Shown here: positions 25,221-37,722 of the stretch, in pieces | Position numbering within the stretch: the stretch's first letter is position 1 | Layout of the letters: every line of letters begins with the position of its first letter | Source of the DNA: Dermatophagoides farinae | Taxonomy: Eukaryota > Arthropoda > Arachnida > Sarcoptiformes > Pyroglyphidae | DNA: 64,000 nt | Direction: 5' to 3' | Assembly: GCF_024713945.1 (NCBI RefSeq) | Contig: NC_134678.1 | Span: forward strand, 5,146,001 to 5,210,000 | Translations under genes and position numbers: made by a program | The notes under the pieces: generated by a model | What the model was told of the DNA's origin: nothing | Databases searched by the model: none | The model's input: only the letters and a program-made list of their open reading frames with translations

Positions 25221-28200
25221 TTTTATGATTATAATAATTTTTCCGATAAGAATCCGATTTCAAATTACTAAACTTTGGCAACATTCAATACCATTACAAA
25301 GTATGCAACATCTACGAACATAAGTAAAAAAATATGGTAGAATTTTCTTTTACAATTCACAATATATTTTGTTAAACAAAAATTATTTTAATTTTGGATC
25401 ATGTACACGAAAAAATAATGACAATAATAATTCAAAATAAATAAATATTGTATGATCCAGCATTCAATGTTAGCACTTGGTCAATATTAAGTGCTCAATA
25501 GGAAAATTTGACGCTGCCGACACATACACACAAAATACACATGATCAAAACAATAAGTCGTAGTGGTTCAAGTGTATGTGTGAATATGTGTGTGGTATCG
25601 AATACGATATATATCGGATATATAATATGATTGTCAAGCATATATAAAAGAATTCGATTGAAAGTAGTATCGAAAATCATACGATCTTCTAGCAGCATTT
25701 AATGGAGGCTAAAAAGTAGAAAAGTTGAAATTTTTTTTTCAATTTAAAAAAAATATATACTAAAGAGAAAAAGAGGGAGAGAGGGTGAGGAAAAAATTAT
25801 TGAAAATTCATTCAACTTTGTATTTCCGTTTAATTATTATCCATTTATAAATTGTGATTTTAATGTTTGATGGATCTTTTTTTCTTTCATTGAAATTCTA
25901 TGTTTTGAACACCATCACATAGGGGCAAATTTTTTTTACACTTTATCTCTTCAGCAATAATAATTCCAACGTCAAAAATTGAAATTCGAAAATTGTAATC
26001 GTGTGATAGAAAATGATTTAGCTGATCAAAAAAATCTTCAATGAATCTTGGATTAGTAACCAGCAAATATCATGTGATATACATGTAAATGCGGTATTCT
26101 TTGTCGGTCCATTAATTGGAACGATTCCTGGATTGCTCTTGCGCGCTAATTCATTGATGTCCGATCCATTTCATATATATATCATCTGTGTTTGTGTTTG
26201 TATGTGTATTTGTAGTGAACTTCACCGTCATAATATCTAAATATTCTTTTTTTTTGTTTGTTTATACATTTTTCTCTTCAACATAATTCTTCTTGAATTC
26301 TTAATCTCTTCATCATTTTTTATGATATGTCAGTGTCAAACTTCCTATCAATAAATACTAAGGAAGAATAAATGAATGAATGAATTACCGTTTGGTGCCT
26401 TGAATTTTTCCACAAAAAATGAATTCTACTGATTGTCAATTTCAATCATAATCATCATAATTGAAAATTTTCTTTATTTAGAACATTATCATGGCTATGA
26501 AATTTATAATTGATTTGAAAAGGTAAGCACCGTTTTTTTTAAATGTGACAGGTAATATTTTTAATATCATTTAGCGACTGTTGGTGCTTCATATTTGTTT
26601 GTTGTTTGGCAAAATACATGTGCATGATCATCATAGTTTTCCATTATAGTATTGTCGAGCAAAAGTCTTCAAATATTTTCTGATTAACCTTTATTATCGA
26701 TATAATATTGATCATTTGATATTCGAGATGATCAAAAAAAACGATAGTTAGAGAAAAGAAGATATAATAATCACATTTTGGAACGATCATTGCAGAACTC
26801 CAAATTCAAGTTCAGTTATTCAGTTTCTTTATTTGTGTCTCTGTAAACAGCATATAGAATGGATTCAAGTATGTATAAATGAATGAATGAACAAAATAAA
26901 AAAAAAATTTGACATTGAATAACATGTACATTCTATCCTTAGAATGTTGTATTTATTATCACTATGATAATCGTCGTATTAATTTAGTTCAACAATAGAT
27001 TGTTGCCAAAATACTATAAAGAAAAAAAAATACCCTTTTTTACTTTACAGTTATTTTTTCAAATTATATTTTCATATTTCCTTTTCGTCCTTCCTCTCTG
27101 TACCTTCTTCTTCATTTATAATTACAGAAAGAATTTTGTTTTCAATTAAAAAAATTTATTTTGTGTTATAATGATATACTAGCATGTTTAATCACTTGAT
27201 TTTGTTCATCATCATCTATGTATATCGAGATCTTTTTAATCAATTTTCGCGTGCGTTAATCTCCCCTGAATGAATGAATGAATAAATAAAATGAAATAGA
27301 CACGAGCATGTATTATGATATTGATGATGATGATGATGATGATGATGTTCAAGTAAAGAAATTAGTCCATGGATAATTCGGCTGTGAATGTAAGATTGAA
27401 TGAATGAATGAACGGATGCTAGTGGTTCATTTCTTTGTCATCATCATCATCATCTTCAACGTTGTCGATGTTGTCGTTGCAACTTAGAATGAATGAATGA
27501 AATCCAAACACTCAATTTTGTTTGTGTTTTTTTCTCATTATTTTTATTCTGGAAGGTATGATCATTAGAAAACAACAAAAATTTAAAAAAAATTCAATGA
27601 CATCACACTTTTCATTATTCTGTGATTTTTTAAAACAACAAATACCAATACAAAACAAGTGTATTATGTTTTTTTTTCGAATCTTTGAACCCTGTTCACA
27701 TTATGATCGTTCCAGCTTTTCCTTTGAATTTTAAAATTTTCTTTTTTTCATTGATATCTGTCCACAAGTAACGATAATCAATGTATTGATTGTACTTTGA
27801 TCATTATCTTTTAATCATTTATTTTTTTTCTCAACTTTTCACTTTGATTTATACCGAGAAAATGAAGAAAATTAATAATCACAAAAATATTATTTATTTA
27901 TTTTTTATATTCATATTATCATCATTAGAACTGTCATCGAACTTTAAATAATTCAGACCATCTATTTCAAGAATAAAGCGATTACTAACAAACTTTAATA
28001 GAGTTTGTCGAATAACAACGAATTTTCGATTTATTCCCCCAATCCCAATTCAAATCTTTCCAGATTCTTGACAATGTTCCAAGCATTGCCATATTTGGAA
28101 TCAATAATCAACCATTATATCATCAAATCGTTATCATCAATCATTTCACCATTATCATCATCATCATCATCATCATCATCGTTGGTTTCGCGTTTCAATT

Positions 28201-28871
28201 CACGTACCAGTGAAATTGTCAATATCATTATTATAAAATCCCTTGTGTTGTTAGCTTTCAATAACTGTTTTCAATTGCAAATCCAAAACTTTATTATCCA
28301 TCATCTGAAGTTAACTCCACGACTAGAATAAATGTCTAATGAATGGGTTTTCCTTTTTTCGTTTTTCTCTTTAATTTCTCAACTGTTCTTATTCAATTTT
28401 TTTATTCAAATTTTTTAATGATAAAGGTAAGTCGACGTTTATTCAAACGATTATTTATCCCTTAATAGTATCATTCATTTATATAAAAAATTTTTATACT
28501 CAATATAGACACATCATTATTAAATTACTATTAATAGTCATTTATAAATTTCGAAACACAAACCGGAACGACGAAAACTCAAGCAATTTAATATAATTGT
28601 GAATCCAATTCATTTGTTTGATTATCATGTTTATCTTTATATGATTGAATGTAATGAAGATCAATGTAAATTCTAATGAAAAATCAATAGAACTCGAGCC
28701 ATTAGTAATCAAAAACAACACCCATATAACCTTGGCAATAATATTTGATAATAAATTCAAGATTTTTTTCATTATTACTTGTGTGTCTTCGTCATCATCA
28801 TCATCGGTGTTCTTGCATGACGTTCTCAATCGATTGGGATCAATTTGACAATTTTACCACCAGTTGTCATA
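25221..28871. other. Gene-poor intergenic stretch
   Basis: About 3.65 kb between MED19 and the transporter, which point away from each other, so it should contain both promoters. Mostly AT-rich with poly-A/T runs, GAATGAAT and GAT repeats. A less AT-rich island at 26082-26170 stands out. A Ser-rich open frame at 28005-28331 is discussed under rejected items. Confidence 0.55.
27321..27347. repeat. (TGA)n microsatellite
   Basis: About nine TGA/GAT units in non-coding DNA. Confidence 0.9.
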
Positions 28872-31800
28872 ATGAAAAGGAAGCAGCAGCATACGAAAGA
28901 AATGGAACCATTATTTCCGATGAATTTGGCAACGAAACCGATTATCGTAACTAATGGCGATAATATCGTCATGAACAAAAACAATAACAAAATTAAACAC
29001 AATAATGATAATCCATCGGAGAATGAAACAAAATTATCTGAACAAAATGGAATTTTTGATGGCCATAAGGTATGTTTGATCGATTTTTTTCTTGATAGAT
29101 CAATAGATTATATTTTCGCTTTAATGCATACATTCCGTATGTTTTGTACATATGTTCCGTGCGATCTATTTTAGAACGATAAATCTATTAACAATTCAAT
29201 GGCAGAAAAATTATCGACTAATCCACAACTACAGTATCAAAATCATTCAACAGACGATGAAAAAATGATACAATCATTGTCTTCTGCCGAAGCTGCTGTG
29301 ATTAATGATAAATTGGATTCAATTTCAAGTGCCAATAGTAGTAACAATGATTCTTCACCCCATCATCAAAATCGCCTGCAAACATCATCAGCGGCAACGA
29401 ATAGTACGACAACGCACACACATCAGAGTAAGAAAAGTCCAAAGAAAAATAAACGTCAACTGAACTATTCACGACCACCGGATGGCGGTTGGGGATGGAT
29501 GGTTGTTTTTGCTAGCTTTATCATCAATCTAATCGCTGATGGTGTATCTCTATCATTCGGTGTCATCTTTGTCGAATTGGTAAATTATTTTAATGAATCA
29601 AAAAGCAAGACCGCATGGATCGGTTCTCTTTTCTTATCGATACCGTTATTAACTGGTCCTATCGGATCATCTTTGGTCGATCAATTCGGTTGTCGCAAAG
29701 TTACGATTGCCGGTGCTCTATTAGCTTCGGCTGGATTTTTTATTGGCCAATATTCCACCTGCGTAGAACATTTATTTTTTGCATTCAGTTTAGCTGGATT
29801 TGGTCTGGCACTTTGCTATGTAACATCAATAGTAAGCGTAGCATATTGGTTCGATCGTCGACGATCACTTGCTACTGGATTGGCTGTTTGTGGATCTGGA
29901 TTCGGAACGTTCCTGTTTGCTCCACTCATCATTTTATTGCTGAAAGAATATGGCTGGCGTGGTACATTGCTCATACTTTCCGGAGTCTTCCTCAACATGG
30001 TTTGCTGTGGATTCTTGATTCCTGATGTTAACATTGATACTTCAGGCGATGTCTCCTCTTCTTCCTCATCAAACAGTGGAGATACATCGGACTTGGATTC
30101 AAATCTTTCAGATTCTGACGATAATTTTGACATTGACAATCAAAATGATCGTCTCACATCAATAACGGGTAATTTGTCACAAGAGCAACATCGTTTGTTG
30201 CTGAAACAGCATTCAGTTATGGCAAGACCCTTATCGGAATCTCATTCAAACGATGATTCATTTCCACGACATACCAGTTCATTGATAAATATACCAACAT
30301 TTATCAAAAATAACGATAGCCAAGATTCTTCGAATAATAACAAGAATGAAATGCAATCCAATAATATTTATGGTGAACTAACATTTCGTCGTGGTGGTTA
30401 TCTACATAATTTGATTTGCCACTATCCTCATTTATTAAGCATGTTTCTTCCATGGGATATGCAATGTGATGATCTGACCGTCAAAACCAAAGTTAAATTA
30501 CAATCAAATACGACACCAGTTCCTTTGATTTCATCATCCCCAGTTCCACCGAAAGCCACACAGAAAGTTGTTGAATTTGGTTCTACTCATCACATGGATT
30601 CTCATTCCAAATTGAATGGTATTATAAATAGTAATGACGATGTTATGGATTCGAATAAAGCGACAGATAATGGAGGAATATTGAAATCATCAACTAATTC
30701 TAGACAAAACAGTACAAGTCGTTTTGGACAGCTATTGAATTTTGCTCGTCAATCACAGCATTTTAATAATAATAATAATAATAATAATGATGTCTTATTC
30801 AATCAACATCAGCAGCAAACACCACGTATAAATCGTTTGCGTCATTTACGATTGCCTCGCGGAAGTTTGACATATAGAAACGCAATGTTGGTCATCAATA
30901 AATACCGATTAAAAGCATCTTCAGCGCCTGACATCTATCGAACTAGTATGGCTACTATTAATGAAGAAAAGGTAAGTATAACCAATTTATCAACGAAAAA
31001 TGGATTAATAATCTAGTTTTTTTTCATAGAGTTTAAATCTCTATGAAAATTTAAAAGAAATTCTCATCAATATGATCGATATGTCCATTTTCAAATCTTT
31101 TCGTTATTCAATATTTTGTTTGTCAAATTTTCTGCTCTATGTTTGTATTGATGTGCCCTACGTTTATATACCGGATCAAGTAATTACCAGTGGAGCATCA
31201 GATAAAGATGGCGCATCACAATATATTTCGATTATCGGTGTTTTCAATACATTTGGAGTGGTTAGTTTCTTAATCATATAAGTATTGTATTTTTTTAATT
31301 GTTCAATTCAATGATTTAGGTTTTTGTCGGATATATAGGAGATAAACCATGGCTAGATGCAAGTTTCATTTATTCCATTCTTGTATCAATAAGCGGATTA
31401 GTCATGGCTGCCATACCGTTGACAACTGATAGCTATCTCATAAGCATTCAATCGGCCATCTATGGATTTTGTATCTCGGCCAATTACTCATTAGTTTCAG
31501 TTATTCTTGTTGAATTGATCTCGCTGGATTCATTCACAACGGCCTATGGAATGTTATTATTGGTACAGGGATTTGGTTCATTGATTGGTCCACCACTTGC
31601 TGGTATGTTTTGTTATTGACTTTTATTTTAATTTCATTAATTGAATAAAATCTAGGCTGGATATTTGACATATCTGGAAACTATGATAACGCGTTTTACA
31701 TAACCGGAATTACAATTATGCTATCTGGTATATTAGTATTACCAGTGGGTAGAAAGAAAAACTGTTTCCTTTGGAGAAACCAATCCGACGATGAAATCGA

Positions 31801-31933
31801 ATCAGTACTGAAAGATAGAAATGGATGTCCCTTATCAAATGGTGCTTCATCACCATCATGTAAAATGACAAATGATAACAAACATTCGAAACCAAGAGCT
31901 GATACGACTATTGAAGAAGATTCCGAAATTTGA
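28872..31933 (+). CDS. Monocarboxylate transporter-like protein (SLC16 family)
   Basis: Twelve-pass major-facilitator transporter expected to move lactate, pyruvate or related monocarboxylates across the plasma membrane. Exons: 28872-29069, 29175-30971, 31030-31260, 31320-31602, 31656-31933; 928 residues. The SLC16 signature PDGGWGW sits at TM1 (about residue 167), and the TM5 motif appears as YWFDRRRSLATGLAVCGSG. TM1-6 lie at about 170-350 and TM7-12 at about 680-865. The loop between TM6 and TM7 is about 330 residues, rich in Ser, Asn and Asp, where typical members have far less; this and a leader of about 160 residues explain the size. A second possible start is Met at 29199. The exon 3 acceptor lies inside a perfect hairpin. 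Which SLC16 subtype it is cannot be decided, so substrate remains open. Confidence 0.9.
31021..31049 (+). promoter_or_regulatory. Hairpin enclosing a 3' splice site
   Basis: TTTTCATAGAG (31021-31031) pairs perfectly over 11 bp with CTCTATGAAAA (31039-31049) around a 7-nt loop. The acceptor AG of transporter exon 3 is 31028-31029, inside the 5' arm. A role in splicing control is inferred. Confidence 0.55.
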
Positions 31934-32667
31934 ATTTACGATTGATCATCATAAATGTGATATTTATAATTGTAATACTGCTGAATAGTATTCAGTGAAT
32001 ACCACACAAGTGTTGATATTCTAATCCCTGATCTGATATTCAAACTGTTTATTATTATTATTATTATTTATAATCAAACTTTCTCCTTTTTTCTCATTTA
32101 ACAATTAATCTCTTTTGATTTGAATGTCTTTTTTCACAAAATCTCATATCTCAATTGATTATTTATTTTCTGATTGTGTGATTTCGTCTAATTCTTTTAG
32201 AACTTGTAAAATCAGTTTTGATTTTTTTATGTTTTGCAATACCCAAATTCCTACTAAGTATCGATTCAAATTTTTTTTCAACATAAAAAACCACTGGATT
32301 GAATAATGTGATTTTTTCCACATTGAATAACTCTAGTCTTGCACCAGTGCCCATATATACTCTCTCAAGGAAGATTAATATATTTTCCGAATTGAATTTC
32401 GTATTTAATTTTTTTGTATCAGATTAACACATAAAAACCTGTGCGTATATGATCGGGTGATTCTATTGATTTTTTTCTCATATGCACAAAACAAAAAAGC
32501 TTGATCTACCGGTGATGATTATATAATCCAATCAAAAGAATTGCTCACTTTGGTATTTTCAAACAAATTATTACACACGAAAAATAAAAAATGAATTCGT
32601 TCATTTTATTAAGTAATAAATTTTGTAAAAATTCTGAAAGATTGATACAATAATTGAGTGAAATTTT
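31934..32667. other. Transporter-CCT6 convergent 3' region
   Basis: 734 bp between converging stop codons, holding both 3' UTRs. Reverse-strand AATAAA at 32605-32610 lies about 60 nt past the CCT6 stop. No gene seen. Confidence 0.6.
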
Positions 32668-34524
32668 TTAGCCCATTTTCGGTCCAGTTTTCAACGATGT
32701 CAGTCCAGCACGCATTATTTCATCGACCAACAAAATATTACAAGCAATCGAAGTACTGTATGATTGAAAAAAATAGATTGATGAGATAAATTATATTTTT
32801 CAAAAAAAAATCAATACTCACCAAGAAAAGATCAATTGTCTTTTAACGCGATAATTATCAAAAATGCCGGTTACAATTGGATTGCAAGGTTCACCAGTGT
32901 TAAGATCAATTCCAACGGGCAATTTAGTATCATTGTATTCACGTAACAATTTAATGATAACTTCCTGTTGATCATATCCTGAATTGAATGCCAACGTTTT
33001 TGGTATCACCAAAATGGAGTCAGCAAACGCTTGTACACCTAGTTGGGCTTTACCATCAACAAGATTTTTGAATTTTAGTAATTCAGCATGCAAGGCGATT
33101 TCGAAAGCTCCGGCACCAGGTATTAAAGCTTTATCTTCAATGGTATTTTTGATAGCTCTTAATCCATCATAAAGAGCATCCTTAATTTGAGTTATAGAAT
33201 ATTTGTGAGGTGCACGAATCAATATAGTAACTGATTCTGGATTTTTCAATTCTTCGACGAAAGTGAACTTATCTTCGCCTAAAGTGTGTTCATAAACTAA
33301 ACCAGCATGACCAAGACAATCTTGAGTAAGATCTTCAAGTGAATTGACAGGGCGGCCACCACATGCTTTAGTTAATCGTTCCATGTTTCGACGTTTGGCC
33401 CGACGAAGAGCGGTAATTCCTGCCCGGCACAGCATGTCAAGTGAATTAGGATCAATGCCTTGCTGATTGATTACCACGAAATTTTTCTCGGGATCATCAC
33501 CACAAACTTGTTTCTTGAAATCAATTATTTTTTGGCACCGATCTTCAATAAATTTTCGTTCAGCAGCAATCATCTTCTCACGTTCTTCGGCCGTTTTATA
33601 GAAAAATCCAGAATGAACAGTTCTATAGATTTTGAATAAAAATTTTACAAATTTTAAGCAAAATATTAACGACTTACGTTTTTTCATATTCGAGAGACAC
33701 ATTACAAGTAAGGATGTAAGCATTGGTCAAGCGTTTTTTCATAGCTGGATGGCGAGCACCATGATCCAGTACCAAACCTTTGATCAAAGTGGTATCTTCG
33801 ATTGTTTTGCATTGCATATGCATGATTTCCACCATGAACAAATCAATCGATTTTCCCGGTTTGTGGATGTGTGACACGGCTTCCACGCAAATTTTTGCTA
33901 ATTTTTCGGCAATAGGAGCGGCAACTTTTGTTTTTAGTGCAGTTTTAGCAACGCTTAGCATCAATTCCTGGTCGGTTTCGCTGGCTGAATATTTGAAAGT
34001 ATCCATAAATTCGATTGACTTTTTACGAGCTTGATCATAGCCATCCGCAATCACACGAGGATGGACACCTTCATTGATGTAGATTTCGGCTTGCTTCAAC
34101 AATTCACCAATGATCAATACGGTCGATGTGGTTCCATCGCCAGTTTCATCATTTTGAGCTGTTGACGCTTTTGCTATCAATGAGGCCGTTGGATGTTGAA
34201 TTTGCTAATTATAAAAAAAATGTGAATATTGTTAATAGACTTTTGAAAACAACTAACCATTTCATGAAGTAAAACATTCCCATCTTTGGTAATTTTTATA
34301 TCACCAGCTCCACTGACCAACCTGTTGGAAATGAATTTCAATTTGTAATTATAAATATAAATAAAGTAGATAGTAGATAATACAAACATTTTCATTGTTC
34401 CTTTTGGACCAAGATTAGTACGGAGAACTTCTTGTAGACCACGGGCACCACTAATATTCACAGCCAATGCTTGTGAATGGCGAGCAATTTCGGCTTTAGG
34501 ATTCAACGAATGAATGGCTGCCAT
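32668..34524 (-). CDS. CCT6: T-complex protein 1 subunit zeta
   Basis: One of eight subunits of the cytosolic CCT/TRiC chaperonin that folds actin, tubulin and other proteins with ATP. Exons: 34524-34388, 34321-34258, 34204-33678, 33622-32822, 32755-32668; 538 residues (human 531). It matches zeta through its length: [47 protein letters not shown] joined to [13 protein letters not shown], nucleotide loop [89 protein letters not shown] and the end [14 protein letters not shown]. The introns are tiny (53, 55, 66 and 66 nt). The first donor is GTTTGT, weaker than the GTAAGT type used nearby, but it is the one that keeps the frame. Confidence 0.97.
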
Positions 34525-34904
34525 TTTTTTTACTAATCTAGAATTTGAAAAAATTGACAAATTTAATAAAGAATAAAGAACAGATTTAGTTTGATGCAAT
34601 GAAACAAGGTGTGTGATGAATAGTTTTCAGTACGATACTGCAACAACGTGCTTTTTTCCATCCAACAATAGATTTGATGCCGCTTTAAACAATGCCATCT
34701 ATCGGCAGTAAAATCTTTTTAATATGAATTTTTTTTATTGGCAGAAAAAATTTTAAATTGAATGAATTACAAAATTTATGATCAGAAATTACTTAAAACA
34801 TATAATATAATTATTATTATTACTTATTAATACGTACAAGTGAAGGACGTAAAAAAAATTTGGCCCCATTCTAGACTAGAGAGGTGTTTACAAATTGAAA
34901 AAAA
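34525..34904. other. CCT6 promoter / LARGE 3' end
   Basis: 380 bp between two minus-strand genes. It must hold the LARGE polyadenylation region and the CCT6 promoter. No separate gene seen. Confidence 0.55.
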
Positions 34905-37253
34905 TCAACTTTTGATGACAATCAAACTATCATCTTTGAATTGTCGTCCATAATGTTTAGATAGATTCATTATGAAATTTCGTTTTAATGTTTGCAAACA
35001 TTTACGATAATTTGAATTCGAACGATATTTAGCAATATCAAAACTAGGAGCATGTGGCATATGAATGATGAATGCATTCGGTAGGACAATGAATTCATAG
35101 TTTTGTGCATGTAATTCCATAATGTGTGATACTTTATTCCAGCCGAATCCAACGAATCGTGTATCATAACGAACAACATCACGATGTACAACGATATATG
35201 GCTCAAAATCTGGTTCCCATTTTATCCGATAAGGTGTGGTTGCTTGTCCCCAAATGGCAAAATTTGTTGGTGCATGTCCTTTGGTCCATACATGATAACG
35301 GAATGTGAATAATTGTCCAATGTTCAACATTTGAATCAAGTCAGCTTTCGTTTTAGGAAATTGTATACGATAAAGAAGTGTTTCAAAAGCTGGTACAACC
35401 AAGGCACGTTTTGGAGTGTTGTTAATGTTTGATGAACTTGAATGATCTATTAGACTGGAAGATGAACCCAAACCAATAGATCCAATGGAACGTTTGAGGT
35501 AATCATAGAGGCCGATCATAGGCAGGAAATCGATATCGGTAAGAAAAACATATGGCGTGATAACTTGATCCAAAGCTACATTTCTTAATTTATTTATCGG
35601 ATAGAATGGTCCATCTCGATATACGATATGATAGTCAATATTTTTTCTCTCTGAAAGAGTTTTAGAATTTTGATGATAGCCTAGAAATTGCTGAACTTCT
35701 GAATCAGACATGTACATTGATAGAGAAATCGGCCCTTCCCAATGTTCACACAAAGCTTCGACCATCTGTAAGCGATCCATGGAAAGCTGAGCGACAAGTG
35801 TAACATCATTTCCGTCTGGCGATGGTTCGTATTCAAATTCAATGTAATGAAGATGAGTTCGATGTTGAATTGATTGAGCACGATCAAACTCGTAACAAGG
35901 ATCATCATCATCACTTGGTTGTAATGATTGACGATTAATGATTAAATTATTTGAAAGGTTAGCTGCAGACATAGGTAATGGAGTTGTAGGGCATCCGCCC
36001 ATCAATTCTCTTCGTAAAAGGTTGCCATCATATTCCAAAAATGTTAGGTAAAGGTTACGAAAAAATTCTAAATGTTTATTTTTGACTTTAAGTTTTTTCG
36101 GTGAATTCCAATGTATGATTTTCAAATCTTGTACTTCAGTGTGGCATAGTGAATCTGAAAGCGAATTATCCGACAATTGTACATTCCACTGACAAGGCAA
36201 TCGATACACTAATTGAGGATATTGTTTAATAATAGCATTGAATATATCTTGATCTGCTAATGAAGTTGAAAGCATCGATAAAAGTTCTTTTTCTGCAACT
36301 ATTTTCCAGATAGCTGACCAATTGAAATCACGAAGTCGTTGTAATCTGAAAAGCATTACTCCAGTGTTGAAACCTCGTCCTAGTGCTGGCCATGGTACAT
36401 GATTTTTCCACAATTTTCCAAGATACCAATCGGAATGATTCTCCACGAGAGCAATTGATTCTGTTGACATTTTTAAAAATAATTTCCATAATTCGGCAAT
36501 GTCTGTTGCAAACGTTATATCAGTATCAAGAACAATAACTTTATCCAGTGATATGGGAAGAATTTTTGGTAAAACAAGCTTCATTAGGCCAAAAACTCCA
36601 GAATAGTGTTTATTAGGAATCCAATTGACATCAGATTGAAGCATGTCTGTTAGATAGAAATTGACTTCAACTTCGGGAACCGACCAAGTTTTAAATAATG
36701 TTTGCAAAATATTTTGTGCTATCTGATCGGATATGAAATGAAAATGTAGAGGATTTTTTCGATAGAATAAGATAGATTTGATTAATGTAACTAATGATCG
36801 CGAAGAATTATAACCAGCACAAACGATTGCAACTTCGATCACTTCACATTTTGAAACGATATCTTGATTGCCTTTATTATCACTAGGATGATCACAAGGC
36901 CTCTTTGAGAACAAAGATGAATTTGTCAAAAGTTTTCGCTCATTGATTGTCGATATTTTTGCATTGTTTAACGATTCTTTTGATGATGATGATAATGATC
37001 GCATTTGATTATGCTTGACTTCAGCCAAAACATTCGCTAAATGTTGGCGAGAAATTTTAAGCTGTCGTTGAAGGAATTGATTCTGTTGTTCAGCATCTTT
37101 GACACGTTCAGCTAGTTTCATTTCACGATCAGTAAATCCTAAAAAGTTTACATTATTTTTTGTTTCATGCTGAAGATGATAATAAATGAAAAGACTAGCT
37201 GAAAGAGCACAAATTAGTCCCAGAATCCAAAGACGATTACGTCTTTTAACCAT
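34905..37253 (-). CDS. LARGE1: LARGE-type xylosyl/glucuronyltransferase
   Basis: Golgi enzyme that builds the xylose-glucuronate repeat (matriglycan) on alpha-dystroglycan in vertebrates. Intronless, 782 residues (human LARGE1 756). Order: short basic cytosolic tail (VKRRNR), one signal-anchor helix at about 8-27, a coiled-coil stem at about 45-80, a GT8 xylosyltransferase domain at about 135-400 with [16 protein letters not shown] and the metal-binding [15 protein letters not shown] (DTD near residue 241), and a GT49-type glucuronyltransferase domain at about 460-760 with [11 protein letters not shown] (DID near 571) and [15 protein letters not shown]. Both catalytic DxD motifs are present, so activity is likely. 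Whether the enzyme corresponds to LARGE1 or LARGE2 cannot be said. It is divergent from ERp44, with 469 bp between start codons. Confidence 0.93.
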   Translation of the reverse strand: MVKRRNRLWILGLICALSASLFIYYHLQHETKNNVNFLGFTDREMKLAERVKDAEQQNQFLQRQLKISRQHLANVLAEVKHNQMRSLSSSSKESLNNAKISTINERKLLTNSSLFSKRPCDHPSDNKGNQDIVSKCEVIEVAIVCAGYNSSRSLVTLIKSILFYRKNPLHFHFISDQIAQNILQTLFKTWSVPEVEVNFYLTDMLQSDVNWIPNKHYSGVFGLMKLVLPKILPISLDKVIVLDTDITFATDIAELWKLFLKMSTESIALVENHSDWYLGKLWKNHVPWPALGRGFNTGVMLFRLQRLRDFNWSAIWKIVAEKELLSMLSTSLADQDIFNAIIKQYPQLVYRLPCQWNVQLSDNSLSDSLCHTEVQDLKIIHWNSPKKLKVKNKHLEFFRNLYLTFLEYDGNLLRRELMGGCPTTPLPMSAANLSNNLIINRQSLQPSDDDDPCYEFDRAQSIQHRTHLHYIEFEYEPSPDGNDVTLVAQLSMDRLQMVEALCEHWEGPISLSMYMSDSEVQQFLGYHQNSKTLSERKNIDYHIVYRDGPFYPINKLRNVALDQVITPYVFLTDIDFLPMIGLYDYLKRSIGSIGLGSSSSLIDHSSSSNINNTPKRALVVPAFETLLYRIQFPKTKADLIQMLNIGQLFTFRYHVWTKGHAPTNFAIWGQATTPYRIKWEPDFEPYIVVHRDVVRYDTRFVGFGWNKVSHIMELHAQNYEFIVLPNAFIIHMPHAPSFDIAKYRSNSNYRKCLQTLKRNFIMNLSKHYGRQFKDDSLIVIKS

Positions 37254-37722
37254 TTTGTGATTAATTATATCGATAATTTATTATCACTACATTTTTGTCT
37301 TGAGAATAAAATTGAATTTATTGTGAAAAATTTGATCATTATTATATAATAATAATAGATAGATTTTGAACAAACAGCTGTGGGGGCGTGAAACAATTCT
37401 AATTGGAATCAAAATTGACAGTAGAGTCGAAATCGACGGGAGAGGAGGAGCATGATGAGGACTGGTTAAGCCATACACACAGTGGTTGGTAAGTCTACCT
37501 CATCATAATTGTATACAATGATCTTTCCAATCAAGTTACGTTGATGTGATTGATTATTTCAAAGTTCTAGAATTGTGTTTACAAATTTTAATTCAATTCA
37601 AATGTAAATTTAATCTACAAAAATCATACATATCATCAGTTAAAATACTCTTCATTAATAACTTTGGAATTTGTTTAAAGTTTCAAAGAAATCACAAAGT
37701 GTGCAAAAAAAAAAATTATAAA
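37254..37722. promoter_or_regulatory. Bidirectional promoter region LARGE/ERp44
   Basis: 469 bp between the two divergent start codons. It must carry both promoters and 5' UTRs. It includes a less AT-rich patch near 37380-37480 (GCTGTGGGGGCGTG and a GGGAGAGGAGGAGC stretch), unusual for this window. No clear TATA box could be assigned. Confidence 0.6.

Noticed and set aside
28005-28331. Open frame of 108 codons with a Ser run and hydrophobic C-terminal part
   Set aside because: It opens on TTG, its first ATG is about 23 codons in, the Ser run is a CAT microsatellite and no domain is visible. It may be 5' UTR of the transporter gene. Not strong enough to call.
37387-37406. CCAAT ... CACG arrangement on the minus strand between LARGE and ERp44, like an ER-stress element
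   Set aside because: The spacing is one base too long and the second half has a mismatch.
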